In this document: positions 1-8,620 of the stretch, piece by piece
Layout: each line of letters begins with the position of its first letter
Position numbering within the stretch: the first letter of the stretch is position 1
Assembly (NCBI RefSeq): GCF_013409575.1
Contig: NZ_JACCCY010000001.1
Location: 733,501 to 797,500 of the forward strand
Direction of reading: 5' to 3'
Length of the DNA stretch: 64,000 bases
DNA from: Macellibacteroides fermentans
Lineage (GTDB): Bacteria; Bacteroidota; Bacteroidia; Bacteroidales; Tannerellaceae
Translations under genes and position numbers: made by a program
Notes under the pieces: generated by a model
Seen by the model: only the letters and a program-made list of their open reading frames with translations
What the model was told of the DNA's origin: nothing
Database searches by the model: none

Positions 1-2
1 CA

Positions 3-2960
3 GCCCAGGCGGTATTACAAGTCTCATATATCGGGATGACTACGCAGGAAATAGTTGCCAGGCCCAACATGAGAATAGTATTGAAAAGCGACACCAAAGT
101 GGTAGACGAAATCGTTGTGGTAGCCTACGGAACAGCCAAAAAATCCTCTTTTACCGGATCAGCAGCATCAATAGGATCGAAAGATCTCGAGATAAGACCT
201 TTAACCAATGCAGCCTCTGTATTAGACGGTGCTGCTCCGGGTGTTCAGGTAGCAGCAGCCAGCGGACAACCAGGAGATTCTCCATCGATCCGTATCCGTG
301 GTTTTGGATCTGTTAATGCATCAAATTCGCCTCTTTATGTGGTTGACGGGTCAATTTACAACGGAGCAATCGGAGATATCAATCCAAATGATATTGAAGC
401 AATCACTGTTTTAAAAGATGCGGCTTCTACTTCATTATATGGTTCAAGCGCAGGAAACGGTGTAATTTTAATTACCACAAAAAAAGCTAAAGAAGAAAAT
501 ACCGCAGTAAACTTATCAATCACACAAGGTTTTTCTCAAAGGGCAATCAAGGAATACAACCGCATCAATGTAATGGATTATTACCCTTTGCAATGGGAGC
601 AACTTAAAAATCAATACATGACCGCTAATAGTTACACTGCCGAAAAAGCAGCTCAGACTGCATCGGCAAACATTTTCGGTCTTTTGATGTACAATCCGTT
701 TAAAGGAGTTGCAAATAACGAGATTGTAGGTATCGATGGCAAATTAAATCCCTCGGCAAATACCTTATTATGGGGCGACGACCTGGATTGGTACGATGAA
801 ATGGAAAGAACTGGTTATCGCGGTGAATACAATTTGTCTTATACCAATAAAACGAACAAAAGCGACACCTACGTTTCTGTTTCTTATCTGGAAGACAACG
901 GATATGTTATTAAATCGGACTTTGAACGGTTTGCCGGTAGAGCCAATGTGAATGTGTACCCTGTAAAATGGTTTAAAACGGGTTTAAACATTGCCGGAAC
1001 CCGTACAACTTCGAATACTGCCAATGCAACTGATAACTCTTCCGGTTATGCCAACCCATTTATGTTTGCACGCGGAATCGGTCCGATATACCCCGTCTAT
1101 TTGCACGATACAACGACAGGTGAATATATTTTAGATGAAACAGGAGCTAAACAATACGACTATAGCAGCGTTAGAGCAGGTTCTGCCTATTCCGGACGAC
1201 ATATTGTTGCCGAAACAAACTGGAATCAACGTAAATATACACGCGACGGACTCAATGCCCGCACTTATCTGGATTTGAATCTATATGACGGACTTACTGC
1301 AACTATCAATGCAACACTTGAATCTACAAACTATCGTAACGCAGGATACGACAATAAGCTGGTTGGCGACGGAGCTCCGGCCGGACGTCTGCGTATTGAA
1401 AGCACAAGAAGTACCACCTACACCTTCAACCAATTACTTTCTTATGCTAAATCCTTCGATAAACATACAGTTGATGCTTTAATCGGTCACGAAAATTATT
1501 CATACGAATATCAGTATTCATACGCCATGAGACAAGGTCAGGTATTGGACGGACTCTATGAAATGGATAATTTCGTAACCATCAACGAGGTTACCTCCTA
1601 CACTGATACATACAAGAAAGAAGGTTATCTGGGCCGTTTAAACTACAATTACGACGATAAGTATTATGCATCGTTCTCATTTAGACGTGACGGAACTTCC
1701 CGATTCCACAAAGATTCAAGATGGGGTAACTTCTGGTCGTTAGGTGCTTCATGGAGAATGGATCAGGAAAGTTTCATCAAAGACCTGAAATGGGTAGACC
1801 AGTTAAAACTCCGCGCGTCTTATGGAGAAACCGGTAACGATGCCGGAATTGGATATTACCCCTACCAGACATTATATGGAATGGGATACAATAACGCTAC
1901 CGAAGCAGGTATCCTTTTCGACTCTTTTGGAAACAATAATTTAAAATGGGAAACTCAGGTATCTTATGATGCGGCAATCGAGTTCGGTTTATTTGAGAAA
2001 CTTACCGGTACCCTCGAGTTTTTCAATAAAGAGTCGAAAGATCTTCTGTTTGAAGTACCGAAGCCTATATCTTCAGGAACCGAATCTATCTGGGAAAACA
2101 TTGGAAAAGTTAGCAATAAGGGATTGGAAGTAACGCTTGATTACGTTCTGCTAAAGAACAAAGATTGGAGATGGAATATCGGTCTAAACGCTACATTCCT
2201 AAAGAATGAGGTTAAGAAATTACCTGATGGACAGAAAGAAATCATTGATGGAACAAAGAAAATTATGGTTGGCCGTTCCATTTACGAGTATTGGTTGAAA
2301 GAATATGCCGGTGTAGATCCTAACGATGGAGCAGCTTTATACCGATTTGACGACTCTGTAAAAGAAGATGGTACTCCGGCTCAAACATGGTCAGACACCG
2401 ACGGAAGAATCATTGGCGACGAAAAATTCACAACCAGTCAGGCGAAAGCTAAATACCATTATGCAGGTAGCGCAATTCCAGATGTATACGGTGGTATCAA
2501 TATGGGTGTAAAATACAAAGCATTTGAATTGACAACCGTATTTTCGTATGCTTTAGGTGGTAAAATATACAATTCAAGCTATCAATCTCTGATGTCTGTT
2601 GGGGCTTATGGTGCTGCAATGCACAGTGACATAAAGAATCGCTGGCAGAAAGCCGGTGATGTTACAAACACACCTCGTCTGGATGGCAGCAAATCGTCCG
2701 ACTTTAATGCCCAGTCCGACCGTTGGCTGATCAGCTCCGATTTCATCAGCATGAAATCATTGTCATTAGCCTACAATATTCCGAAAAGCATCTATAGCAA
2801 TACAGGCATCCGTAATGCCAGAGTTTCGATCAGTGGAGAAAATTTATTCCTGATAAATGCCCTTCAAGGTATGGATACACAGCAATCATACAACGGTATA
2901 ATAAACAATGCTCACATACCGGCACGCTCTTGGACATTTGGATTAAACGTTAGCTTCTGA
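3..2960 (+). CDS. SusC/RagA-family TonB-dependent outer membrane receptor, 5' end cut by window edge
   Basis: Outer-membrane TonB-dependent transporter of the SusC type, which binds a SusD-like lid lipoprotein and imports oligomers. The frame is open to the first bases (codons before the ATG at 36 read AVLQVSYIG), so the ATG at 36 is internal and the signal peptide lies outside the window. What is seen: the end of the carboxypeptidase-regulatory-like domain, the linker VVDEIVVVAYGT, a plug domain with the SusC-typical LYGSSAGNGVILITTKK, then a long barrel ending in phenylalanine (GLNVSF). The 985 visible residues fit a SusC of about 1000 or more. It lies 29 bp upstream of the susD-like gene and is surely co-transcribed with it. 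The substrate cannot be read from sequence; the linked peptidase suggests peptides. Confidence 0.95.
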   Translation, partial: AQAVLQVSYIGMTTQEIVARPNMRIVLKSDTKVVDEIVVVAYGTAKKSSFTGSAASIGSKDLEIRPLTNAASVLDGAAPGVQVAAASGQPGDSPSIRIRGFGSVNASNSPLYVVDGSIYNGAIGDINPNDIEAITVLKDAASTSLYGSSAGNGVILITTKKAKEENTAVNLSITQGFSQRAIKEYNRINVMDYYPLQWEQLKNQYMTANSYTAEKAAQTASANIFGLLMYNPFKGVANNEIVGIDGKLNPSANTLLWGDDLDWYDEMERTGYRGEYNLSYTNKTNKSDTYVSVSYLEDNGYVIKSDFERFAGRANVNVYPVKWFKTGLNIAGTRTTSNTANATDNSSGYANPFMFARGIGPIYPVYLHDTTTGEYILDETGAKQYDYSSVRAGSAYSGRHIVAETNWNQRKYTRDGLNARTYLDLNLYDGLTATINATLESTNYRNAGYDNKLVGDGAPAGRLRIESTRSTTYTFNQLLSYAKSFDKHTVDALIGHENYSYEYQYSYAMRQGQVLDGLYEMDNFVTINEVTSYTDTYKKEGYLGRLNYNYDDKYYASFSFRRDGTSRFHKDSRWGNFWSLGASWRMDQESFIKDLKWVDQLKLRASYGETGNDAGIGYYPYQTLYGMGYNNATEAGILFDSFGNNNLKWETQVSYDAAIEFGLFEKLTGTLEFFNKESKDLLFEVPKPISSGTESIWENIGKVSNKGLEVTLDYVLLKNKDWRWNIGLNATFLKNEVKKLPDGQKEIIDGTKKIMVGRSIYEYWLKEYAGVDPNDGAALYRFDDSVKEDGTPAQTWSDTDGRIIGDEKFTTSQAKAKYHYAGSAIPDVYGGINMGVKYKAFELTTVFSYALGGKIYNSSYQSLMSVGAYGAAMHSDIKNRWQKAGDVTNTPRLDGSKSSDFNAQSDRWLISSDFISMKSLSLAYNIPKSIYSNTGIRNARVSISGENLFLINALQGMDTQQSYNGIINNAHIPARSWTFGLNVSF

Positions 2961-2989
2961 TTTTACAACCTATATAAAAAGACAACAAT

Positions 2990-4264
2990 ATGAAAAAAAT
3001 AAAAAATATAGCCATTGCGTTTATGGCATCCGCAGTCTTACTATCTGGATGTAGTGAAGACTATATGGAAACAGCGCCGACAGATCAGGTGAGTGAAACA
3101 ATCGCATCCGGATCTCTCGACAATCTTTACATTGCATTAAATGGAATTCACCGCTCCCTGGTTAGACAATACCTATCGTCTCAAAGTTGCGGAGGAGAAC
3201 CTTCAATGAATATTTACCGCGATGTGCTTGGAGATGACTTAGTGCATCCTTCCACCGGAAATTCATGGTTTTTAAGTGATTTGAGATGGGTATCCCACCG
3301 TAATCCCAATGCTACTTCAACCAAATATCCATTCTATATTTACTATCAGTTTATCCTTAATGCGAATTTGATCTTACAAAATGTTGACAAAGTTCAACTT
3401 ACGGATCAAAAACTACACGATGGAGTAAAAGGTGAAGCCTTATGTTTTCGTGCATGGTCTCATTTTAATCTTGTACAATTGTATGCTAAAAGATACGATC
3501 CCGCAGGTTCAAACTCCCAACTTGGCGTACCTTATCGCAAAGAAGCAAATACAGATGGTATGACTCGTAACACGGTAGAGGAATGCTATCAGTTTATAAA
3601 CGAAGATTTGGACGAAGCGATTGAATTGCTAAAAAACTATACTGCTAAAGCAACGACTCATTTCTCGCTTAAAGTTGCTTACGGACTAAAAGCAAGGGTT
3701 CTACTCACTATGGGCAATTACCCCGAAGCTGCTAAATTTGCCGATTTAAGTATTAAAACAGCCGAAGCTGACGGAAAGAAGCTTATGAACAGTACAGAGC
3801 TTATGAGCGGTTTTGCCACAATCCTAACCGATACTGACGAGGCGATGTGGGCAGCCAATACACAGGATGATCAAACAATCTATTTCTATTCATTCTATGC
3901 ATATATGTCGTGGAACTTTAACGCATCGGCAATCCGTGCTGTACCAAGATGTATCAATTCTGTTTTATATAATAAAATATCGAACACAGATATTCGTAAA
4001 AAATGGTGGGATCCAACCGGTACTGCAGCTGTGCCTGCAACCACTTACAAGAAATATAAATATCAGAACAGAAAGTTTACTGCAAAGGCCACCTCAAATT
4101 CAGTGGGTGATTACGCTTATATGAGGCTTGCCGAAATGTATCTTATTAAAGCGGAAGCATTGGCGCGTAGCGGACAGGTAGAAGAAGCTCAAAACACATT
4201 TACAAAGTTTGCCATCACCCGCGACCCATCTTATGTAGCCTCCAGTACAACCAAAGAACTATAA
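2990..4264 (+). pseudogene. SusD/RagB-like lipoprotein, N-terminal part, interrupted by IS3 element
   Basis: SusD-family surface lipoprotein, partner of the SusC-like receptor just upstream. The lipobox LLSGC places the lipidated Cys at residue 21. The visible part has the TPR-like helical region and the conserved stretch YMRLAEMYLIKAEALARSG near residue 385. The frame stops at TAA exactly where the insertion element begins; the missing C-terminus (HRRVELWGEGFRF) lies on the far side at 5665-5896. Together the two pieces give about 500 residues, normal for SusD. The product is therefore a truncated protein lacking the last 75 or so residues, probably non-functional or unstable. Simple removal of the IS with one copy of the flanking CTATAA does not restore the frame. 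Confidence 0.93.
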
Positions 4265-4289
4265 TACTCCCCAAAACCTGGACCACTTG
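4265..4289 (+). repeat. IS3 left terminal inverted repeat
   Basis: Begins TACTCCC and ends GACCACTTG; both blocks recur in reverse complement at the right end. The middle 9 bases do not match. Confidence 0.82.
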
Positions 4290-4340
4290 TGAAGTCGAAT
4301 AAAAAGGGTTTAATTTGAATCAAAAAAGAGTATTTTAGAG

Positions 4341-4640
4341 ATGGGGAAAAGAACACATTACACGGCCGAATTTAAGGCCAAGGTTGCTATTGCAGCCTTA
4401 AAGGAACAAGAAACGCTAAGTGAGTTGGTTCATCGCTTTGGAGTAAGTGCCATGACGATCAGTAAATGGAAACAAGAGTTTTTAAATGGCAGCAGCAAGG
4501 TTTTTGAGGGAGCTGGATCAGCTGAAAAAGAGGACAGTGAGGAGGAAATTCAAAAACTACATGCTACGATCGGCCGCCTGACCGTCGAACGGGATTTTTT
4601 AGCAGATGCCTGCAAGAGAGCCGGTCTAAAAAAGAAATGA
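4341..4640 (+). CDS. IS3-family transposase OrfA
   Basis: 99-residue helix-turn-helix protein that binds the IS ends. The N-terminus (GKRTHYTAEFKAKVAIAAL) and the HTH motif around residues 20-50 (LSELVHRFGVSAMTISKWK) are typical of the HTH_Tnp_1 family. A leucine-zipper-like C-terminal segment (EEEIQKLHATIGRLTVERDF) should serve in multimerisation and in the fused OrfAB transposase. Its stop TGA overlaps the ATG of orfB by four bases (ATGA), and a slippery heptamer lies just before the stop. It is the first gene of the element, about 75 bp inside the left end. Confidence 0.95.
   Translation: MGKRTHYTAEFKAKVAIAALKEQETLSELVHRFGVSAMTISKWKQEFLNGSSKVFEGAGSAEKEDSEEEIQKLHATIGRLTVERDFLADACKRAGLKKK
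4628..4634 (+). other. Programmed -1 ribosomal frameshift site A AAA AAG
   Basis: In the orfA frame the codons read CTA AAA AAG, which gives the canonical X XXY YYZ heptamer A_AAA_AAG two codons before the orfA stop. OrfB lies in the -1 frame, so slippage here would make an OrfAB fusion. The heptamer and frames are seen directly; its use is inferred from how IS3 elements work. Confidence 0.85.
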
Positions 4641-5458
4641 GACAACTTGTAAATCCCAGGCATAAAGAGCTCAGCGTTCGTTCACAAACGGAATTATTGG
4701 AAATACCAAGAAGTACACTGTATTACAAACCGATAGGAGAAAGTCCTGAAAATTTGGAAATAATGCAAAAGATGGATAAGCACCATATTGAACATCCCAC
4801 TTGTGGCGTGTTGGGGATGCAGGATATGCTTCGTTTAAATGGATTTCAGATAAACCACAAACGAATCCGACGATTGATGCGCTTGATGAATATCCGGGTC
4901 AAATATCCTCAAAAAAGCTTGAGTAATCCGGGTGCCCGCAAGTACATCCTCCCTTATCTGCTTCGAGGTCTTGACATTGTAAAGACGAATCAGGTATGGT
5001 CCATAGATATCAGTTACATTCCAATGAAACAGGGATTTATGTATCTAACAGCTATCATGGATGTGCGAAGTCGCTACATTGTGGGCTGGAGCTTGTCAAA
5101 TACGCTTGAGAAAAGTGTTTGCCTGGATCTGGTTGAAGAGTCGATCAGAAAATATGGTGCACCCGAAATCATCAACTCGGATCAAGGTGTTCAGTTCACC
5201 AATCCGTCCTGGATCCAAACGCTTAAAGAAAAAGGCGTTAAAATCAGCATGGATGGAAAAGGACGTGCCAAGGATAATATCTGGATTGAACGATTTTGGC
5301 GCACGATCAAACAAGAGTATGTATATTTGAATCCGTGTGATGACGGACTGGAGCTTTATAAAGGAATCAGGAAATATATGCAATATTACAACTACAACCG
5401 GGCGCATCAGGGGATAGGAAGACAAATTCCCGGTGTGGTGTATAAAACGGTTGCCTGA
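4637..5458 (+). CDS. IS3-family transposase OrfB (DDE integrase core)
   Basis: 273-residue catalytic half of the transposase. It starts with an HTH_21-like region (HPTCGVLGMQDMLRLNG, residues 54-70), followed by the rve integrase core with the DDE residues visible as D in WSIDISYIP, D in INSDQGVQFT and E in WIERFWRTIKQEYVYL. Full length for the family, no internal stop. The natural product is probably the OrfAB fusion made by -1 slippage at 4628-4634; the ATG in the ATGA overlap could also give free OrfB by translational coupling. Confidence 0.96.
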   Translation: MRQLVNPRHKELSVRSQTELLEIPRSTLYYKPIGESPENLEIMQKMDKHHIEHPTCGVLGMQDMLRLNGFQINHKRIRRLMRLMNIRVKYPQKSLSNPGARKYILPYLLRGLDIVKTNQVWSIDISYIPMKQGFMYLTAIMDVRSRYIVGWSLSNTLEKSVCLDLVEESIRKYGAPEIINSDQGVQFTNPSWIQTLKEKGVKISMDGKGRAKDNIWIERFWRTIKQEYVYLNPCDDGLELYKGIRKYMQYYNYNRAHQGIGRQIPGVVYKTVA

Positions 5459-5640
5459 GCGTTCTTTTCTTTTAAATGCAAAGAAAAGGTATGCTCCGAT
5501 TCTTGAAAGGCTAAAATGAACAACCCTTCGCTAAAGCTACGGGCTGGCCTTGCATGAATCTACTCATACCTTAAAAAAGCATTGAAAAGAAAAAAACGAA
5601 TAAAAATATTAAAAGGCCTTCATATAGGTAAAAGGCTGAT
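5459..5640 (+). other. Non-coding tail of the IS, with a hairpin
   Basis: About 180 bp between the orfB stop and the right inverted repeat, longer than usual for IS3. Near its start CTTTTCTTT and AAAGAAAAG (about 5464-5488) form a stem that could end transposase transcription. A frame that opens at the TTG at 5582 runs into the susD remnant, but its first 27 codons are IS sequence, so it is not a real gene start. Confidence 0.6.
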
Positions 5641-5664
5641 CAAGTGGTCGAAAAAGAGGGAGTA
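5641..5664 (-). repeat. IS3 right terminal inverted repeat
   Basis: Reverse complement reads TACTCCC, 8 unmatched bases, GACCACTTG, matching the left end. It is followed directly by CTATAA, the same six bases that precede the left end. Confidence 0.82.
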
Positions 5665-5896
5665 CTATAAACAGCTTGCCGAAGAGATTATGATCCATCG
5701 CCGTGTGGAACTTTGGGGAGAGGGCTTCAGATTTACAGATCTTAAACGATTGAATCTTCCGCTGGACAGAACAGGATCTAATCACGAAGCAGCAATTGCA
5801 ATTAAACTGTCTGAGCCTGCAGGGTCAAAAGAATGGCAATATATGATTCCTCAAGACGAATTAAACGCTAACCCGTTAATGACTCAAAACGAATAG
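5665..5896 (+). pseudogene. SusD-like lipoprotein, C-terminal remnant after the IS
   Basis: Codes for the missing end of the split susD-like gene: YKQLAEEIMIHRR, then VELWGEGFRFTDLKRL and a terminal PQDELNANPLMTQNE, which are hallmark SusD C-terminal features. It has no start codon of its own at the junction; translation could only begin inside the IS. Joining the left part (ending KEL) to this part (starting YKQL) would give an uninterrupted SusD only if the ancestral site read CTATATAAA, i.e. with just TA shared, so either the duplication is not simple or bases were lost on insertion. Confidence 0.9.
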
Positions 5897-5923
5897 TGTT
5901 TTTTTCTATTTTATACACACTTT

Positions 5924-5966
5924 AAAGTACAGATATCCCGTTAATACGGGATACTGTACTTTTTTA
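5924..5966 (+). terminator. Strong hairpin with T-run after the susCD pair
   Basis: AAAGTACAG-A-TATCCCG pairs with CGGGATA-C-TGTACTTT around a short loop, followed by TTTTTT. It lies 28 bp after the susD stop and only about 18 bp before the peptidase ATG, leaving no room for a new promoter. It probably trims, rather than stops, transcription into the next gene. Confidence 0.85.
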
Positions 5967-5983
5967 TTAAAAACATATAGACT

Positions 5984-8383
5984 ATGAAAATAAAAAACAT
6001 CTTCTTATCTGCTACTATTCTGGCAAGTACTGTAATTGCAAATGCACAGGAACTGCCCTATCAGGAACCTCCCAAAGAAATTAAAGAGATTGCTCTTGCA
6101 AAATTGTCTCCCATAATTGACTTCAGTGAAGATTACAAATGGATGCTTCAGCTTGAACGGGCTCCTTACTATTCGGTAAGTGAACTTGCCCAACCAGAAT
6201 TAAGACTTGCAGGTATACGCATCAATCCTGAAACATTTAGCGAATCGCGGCAACGCGGTTATGTAGGGGTTACCCTTGTTAATATGGAAACAAAGCTTGA
6301 AAGAGTTATTGAAGGGTTCCCGGATCAGTCAATCATCCTGAATATTAATTGGTCGCCACAATCTGATAAAATTATTTTTTTCGTAAAAGAAGGAGATGGA
6401 GTTTATCTATATCAGTGTATAACTACAGATAATAAAGCGGTAAAACTTAGCAATAGAAAGATCAATGCCTGCTTCGGCACCTCTCTTTTCTGGATTAATA
6501 ATAACGAAATATTAATATTGGCAATACCCGAAAACATCGGAAACGCACCTGTTGGAAGCACCGTACCACAAGGAGCCCTCGTACAGGAAAATAGTGGAAA
6601 AGCTCAGGCAGCGCGTACTTATCAGGATTTATTGAAAAATAAATTTGATGAATCGCTGTTCGATTACTACTTTACATCCGAAATAATAAAAATAAATAAC
6701 CAAGGGAGTTTGAGTACCGGAATCAAAGGTGTTATTACCAGTGTGTCCCTCTCTCCCAATAAAGAATTGCTCTTAGTTGAAAAAACCCATAAACCCTATT
6801 CTTACATTGTTCCCATAAGTAATTTCCCCACTACGTTATCTGTAACTGACATAAATGGTAAACTTATTAAAACAATCGCCGAAATACCTTTAGTTATCAC
6901 AGCTATGGGTTATGACACTACCTCTCCTTATCCAAGGAATTTTGGATGGAGACCGGATAAACCGGCTACTCTTTTCTGGACTGAGGCACAGGACAACGGG
7001 GACCCTAAGAAAAACAAAACCGAATATGCCGACATAATTTATCAGCAGACTTTTCCTTTTACCGATGTAAAAAAAGAAGTAGTTAAAACCAAACTCCGTT
7101 CGTACGGAGTTCAATGGGGGAATGATTCTCTGGCACTTATAACGGAATCATCTGCTGCAACACGTCTGGTTAAAACATCTTGTTTTAAGCCCGGATCGGA
7201 TAAAGATCCGGTGCCTCTTTTTGAATTCTCACGCGATGACAGTTACAACAATCCAGGCAGACCGCATGTAGTAAAAAATCAGTATGACAAATATGTTCTT
7301 TATACAAATAAGAAGAACAATCAGCTTTTGTTGCTTTCGGACGGTGCATCACCCGAAGGGAATATGCCTTACCTGAGTCTTTACGATATTACGAAAAAGA
7401 AAAACACTATTCTTTGGAGGTGTAAAGCCCCTTATTACGAAACGATCTCCCGTATTAAAGATCCCGTAAAACTAGAGATCATCACTGCAAGACAATCAAT
7501 AGCAGAACCTGTTAATTTCTTTATCAGACAAATTAAGTCCAATAAAGTTAAACAGTTGACCAACTTTCCGAATCCTTACCCCAGCATGAAAGGGGTAAGT
7601 AAAGAACAGATCCGCTACAAAAGAGAGGATGGAGTAGATCTGACAGCAACCGTTTATCTTCCGGCAGGATACAGCAAGGAAAAAGACGGGAGACTTCCTG
7701 TAATTATGTGGGCTTATCCACGTGAGTACAAATCAGCATCGGATGCCGCACAGGTAAGAGGTTCGAAATACACCTTTACAAGCATAAGCTACGGATCGCC
7801 CATTTTTTGGGTTAAAAAAGGCTATTGCGTAATGGACAATGTAGAAATGCCCATTGTAGGTGGCAATGGTGTAGAGCCAAATGACAACTTCACCGAACAA
7901 CTTGTAATGAATGCAGAAGCTGCTGCAAAGGTTATACACGAAATGGGAGTTGGCGATACTTCCAGACTTGCTGTAGGAGGACATTCATACGGAGCTTTCA
8001 TGACAGCCAATCTATTGGTACATACTAATTTATTTAAAGCAGGAATTGCAAGAAGTGGTGCTTACAACCGAACATTAACTCCTTTTGGGTTTCAGGCCGA
8101 AACACGTACGTATTGGCAGGCTCCGGAGGTTTATAATGCGATGTCGCCATTTATGTATGCAGATAAACTGAATGGTGCTTTATTATTGATCCACGGTGAA
8201 CTCGATAACAATAGCGGTACTTTTCCAATCCAATCCGAACGTTTTTTTCAAGCATTGAAAGGGCACGGAGCTACAGTTCGCTATGTAGTGCTGCCTCTGG
8301 AAAGTCATGGATATTCTGCCAAAGAAAACATACTTCACATGCTATACGAAACAGACTCGTGGCTTGAGAAATATGTAAAATAA
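5984..8383 (+). CDS. Exported S9-family serine peptidase, glutamyl-endopeptidase (CGEP)-like
   Basis: Prolyl-oligopeptidase-clan serine peptidase, 799 aa, with a Sec signal peptide cut after about residue 22 (IANAQ), so periplasmic or surface-exposed. Residues to about 540 form a beta-propeller-like region; the C-terminal alpha/beta-hydrolase holds GGHSYGAF with Ser668, Asp741 (HGELDNN) and His775 (ESHGYS). The block RSGAYNRTLTPFGFQ and the sequence around it strongly recall plant chloroplast glutamyl endopeptidase (family S9D), so cleavage after Glu is likely but not shown. It follows the susC/susD genes in the same direction, 18 bp after a hairpin, and probably processes peptides imported or captured by that pair. 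Confidence 0.92.
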   Translation: MKIKNIFLSATILASTVIANAQELPYQEPPKEIKEIALAKLSPIIDFSEDYKWMLQLERAPYYSVSELAQPELRLAGIRINPETFSESRQRGYVGVTLVNMETKLERVIEGFPDQSIILNINWSPQSDKIIFFVKEGDGVYLYQCITTDNKAVKLSNRKINACFGTSLFWINNNEILILAIPENIGNAPVGSTVPQGALVQENSGKAQAARTYQDLLKNKFDESLFDYYFTSEIIKINNQGSLSTGIKGVITSVSLSPNKELLLVEKTHKPYSYIVPISNFPTTLSVTDINGKLIKTIAEIPLVITAMGYDTTSPYPRNFGWRPDKPATLFWTEAQDNGDPKKNKTEYADIIYQQTFPFTDVKKEVVKTKLRSYGVQWGNDSLALITESSAATRLVKTSCFKPGSDKDPVPLFEFSRDDSYNNPGRPHVVKNQYDKYVLYTNKKNNQLLLLSDGASPEGNMPYLSLYDITKKKNTILWRCKAPYYETISRIKDPVKLEIITARQSIAEPVNFFIRQIKSNKVKQLTNFPNPYPSMKGVSKEQIRYKREDGVDLTATVYLPAGYSKEKDGRLPVIMWAYPREYKSASDAAQVRGSKYTFTSISYGSPIFWVKKGYCVMDNVEMPIVGGNGVEPNDNFTEQLVMNAEAAAKVIHEMGVGDTSRLAVGGHSYGAFMTANLLVHTNLFKAGIARSGAYNRTLTPFGFQAETRTYWQAPEVYNAMSPFMYADKLNGALLLIHGELDNNSGTFPIQSERFFQALKGHGATVRYVVLPLESHGYSAKENILHMLYETDSWLEKYVK

Positions 8384-8411
8384 CATCAAGAATTAGTATA
8401 ACAACGGAATT

Positions 8412-8447
8412 CGCCCTTATGCATGTGTCTATGTATAAGGGCGAGTT
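8412..8447 (+). terminator. Rho-independent terminator after the S9 peptidase
   Basis: CGCCCTTATGCAT and ATGTATAAGGGCG form a 13-bp stem with one mismatch and a 6-nt loop, followed by a T-rich stretch (AGTTTTATTT). It ends the susCD-peptidase transcript. The remaining bases to 8578 hold nothing else I recognise. Confidence 0.8.
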
Positions 8448-8578
8448 TTATTTGTGATAAGGATACATAAAAATTAACGTTACATACCCATAAACAGGGC
8501 TAATTGACAACAAACTGCAAAAACTATTAAATACAACTAATTAAAAAGTCAAATTAACAATTACAATTGAAAATCTTA

Positions 8579-8586
8579 TACATTTG
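8579..8586 (+). promoter_or_regulatory. Bacteroidetes -7 box TACATTTG
   Basis: Matches TAnnTTTG 35 bp upstream of the ATG at 8621. No well-placed -33 TTTG is seen. Confidence 0.5.
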
Positions 8587-8620
8587 TCGTTGACTATCAT
8601 AAAACAAACCAGACTCTTTT

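Larger units (their letters stand above)
4265..5664 (+). mobile_element. Complete IS3-family insertion sequence, about 1.4 kb
   Basis: Two overlapping transposase frames (orfA with a helix-turn-helix, orfB with an rve/DDE integrase core) lie inside imperfect terminal inverted repeats. The ends match as TACTCCC, then 8-9 mismatched bases, then GACCACTTG. The element is flanked by CTATAA on both sides (4259-4264 and 5665-5670). It sits inside the susD-like gene in the same orientation. Boundaries were set from the repeat ends and could be off by a few bases. Length and organisation are typical of IS3; intact frames and a good frameshift signal suggest it is, or recently was, active. Confidence 0.93.

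Noticed and set aside
5582..5664. Start of a 104-codon frame at TTG 5582
   Set aside because: First 27 codons are IS end sequence; the rest is the SusD remnant. Not an independent gene.
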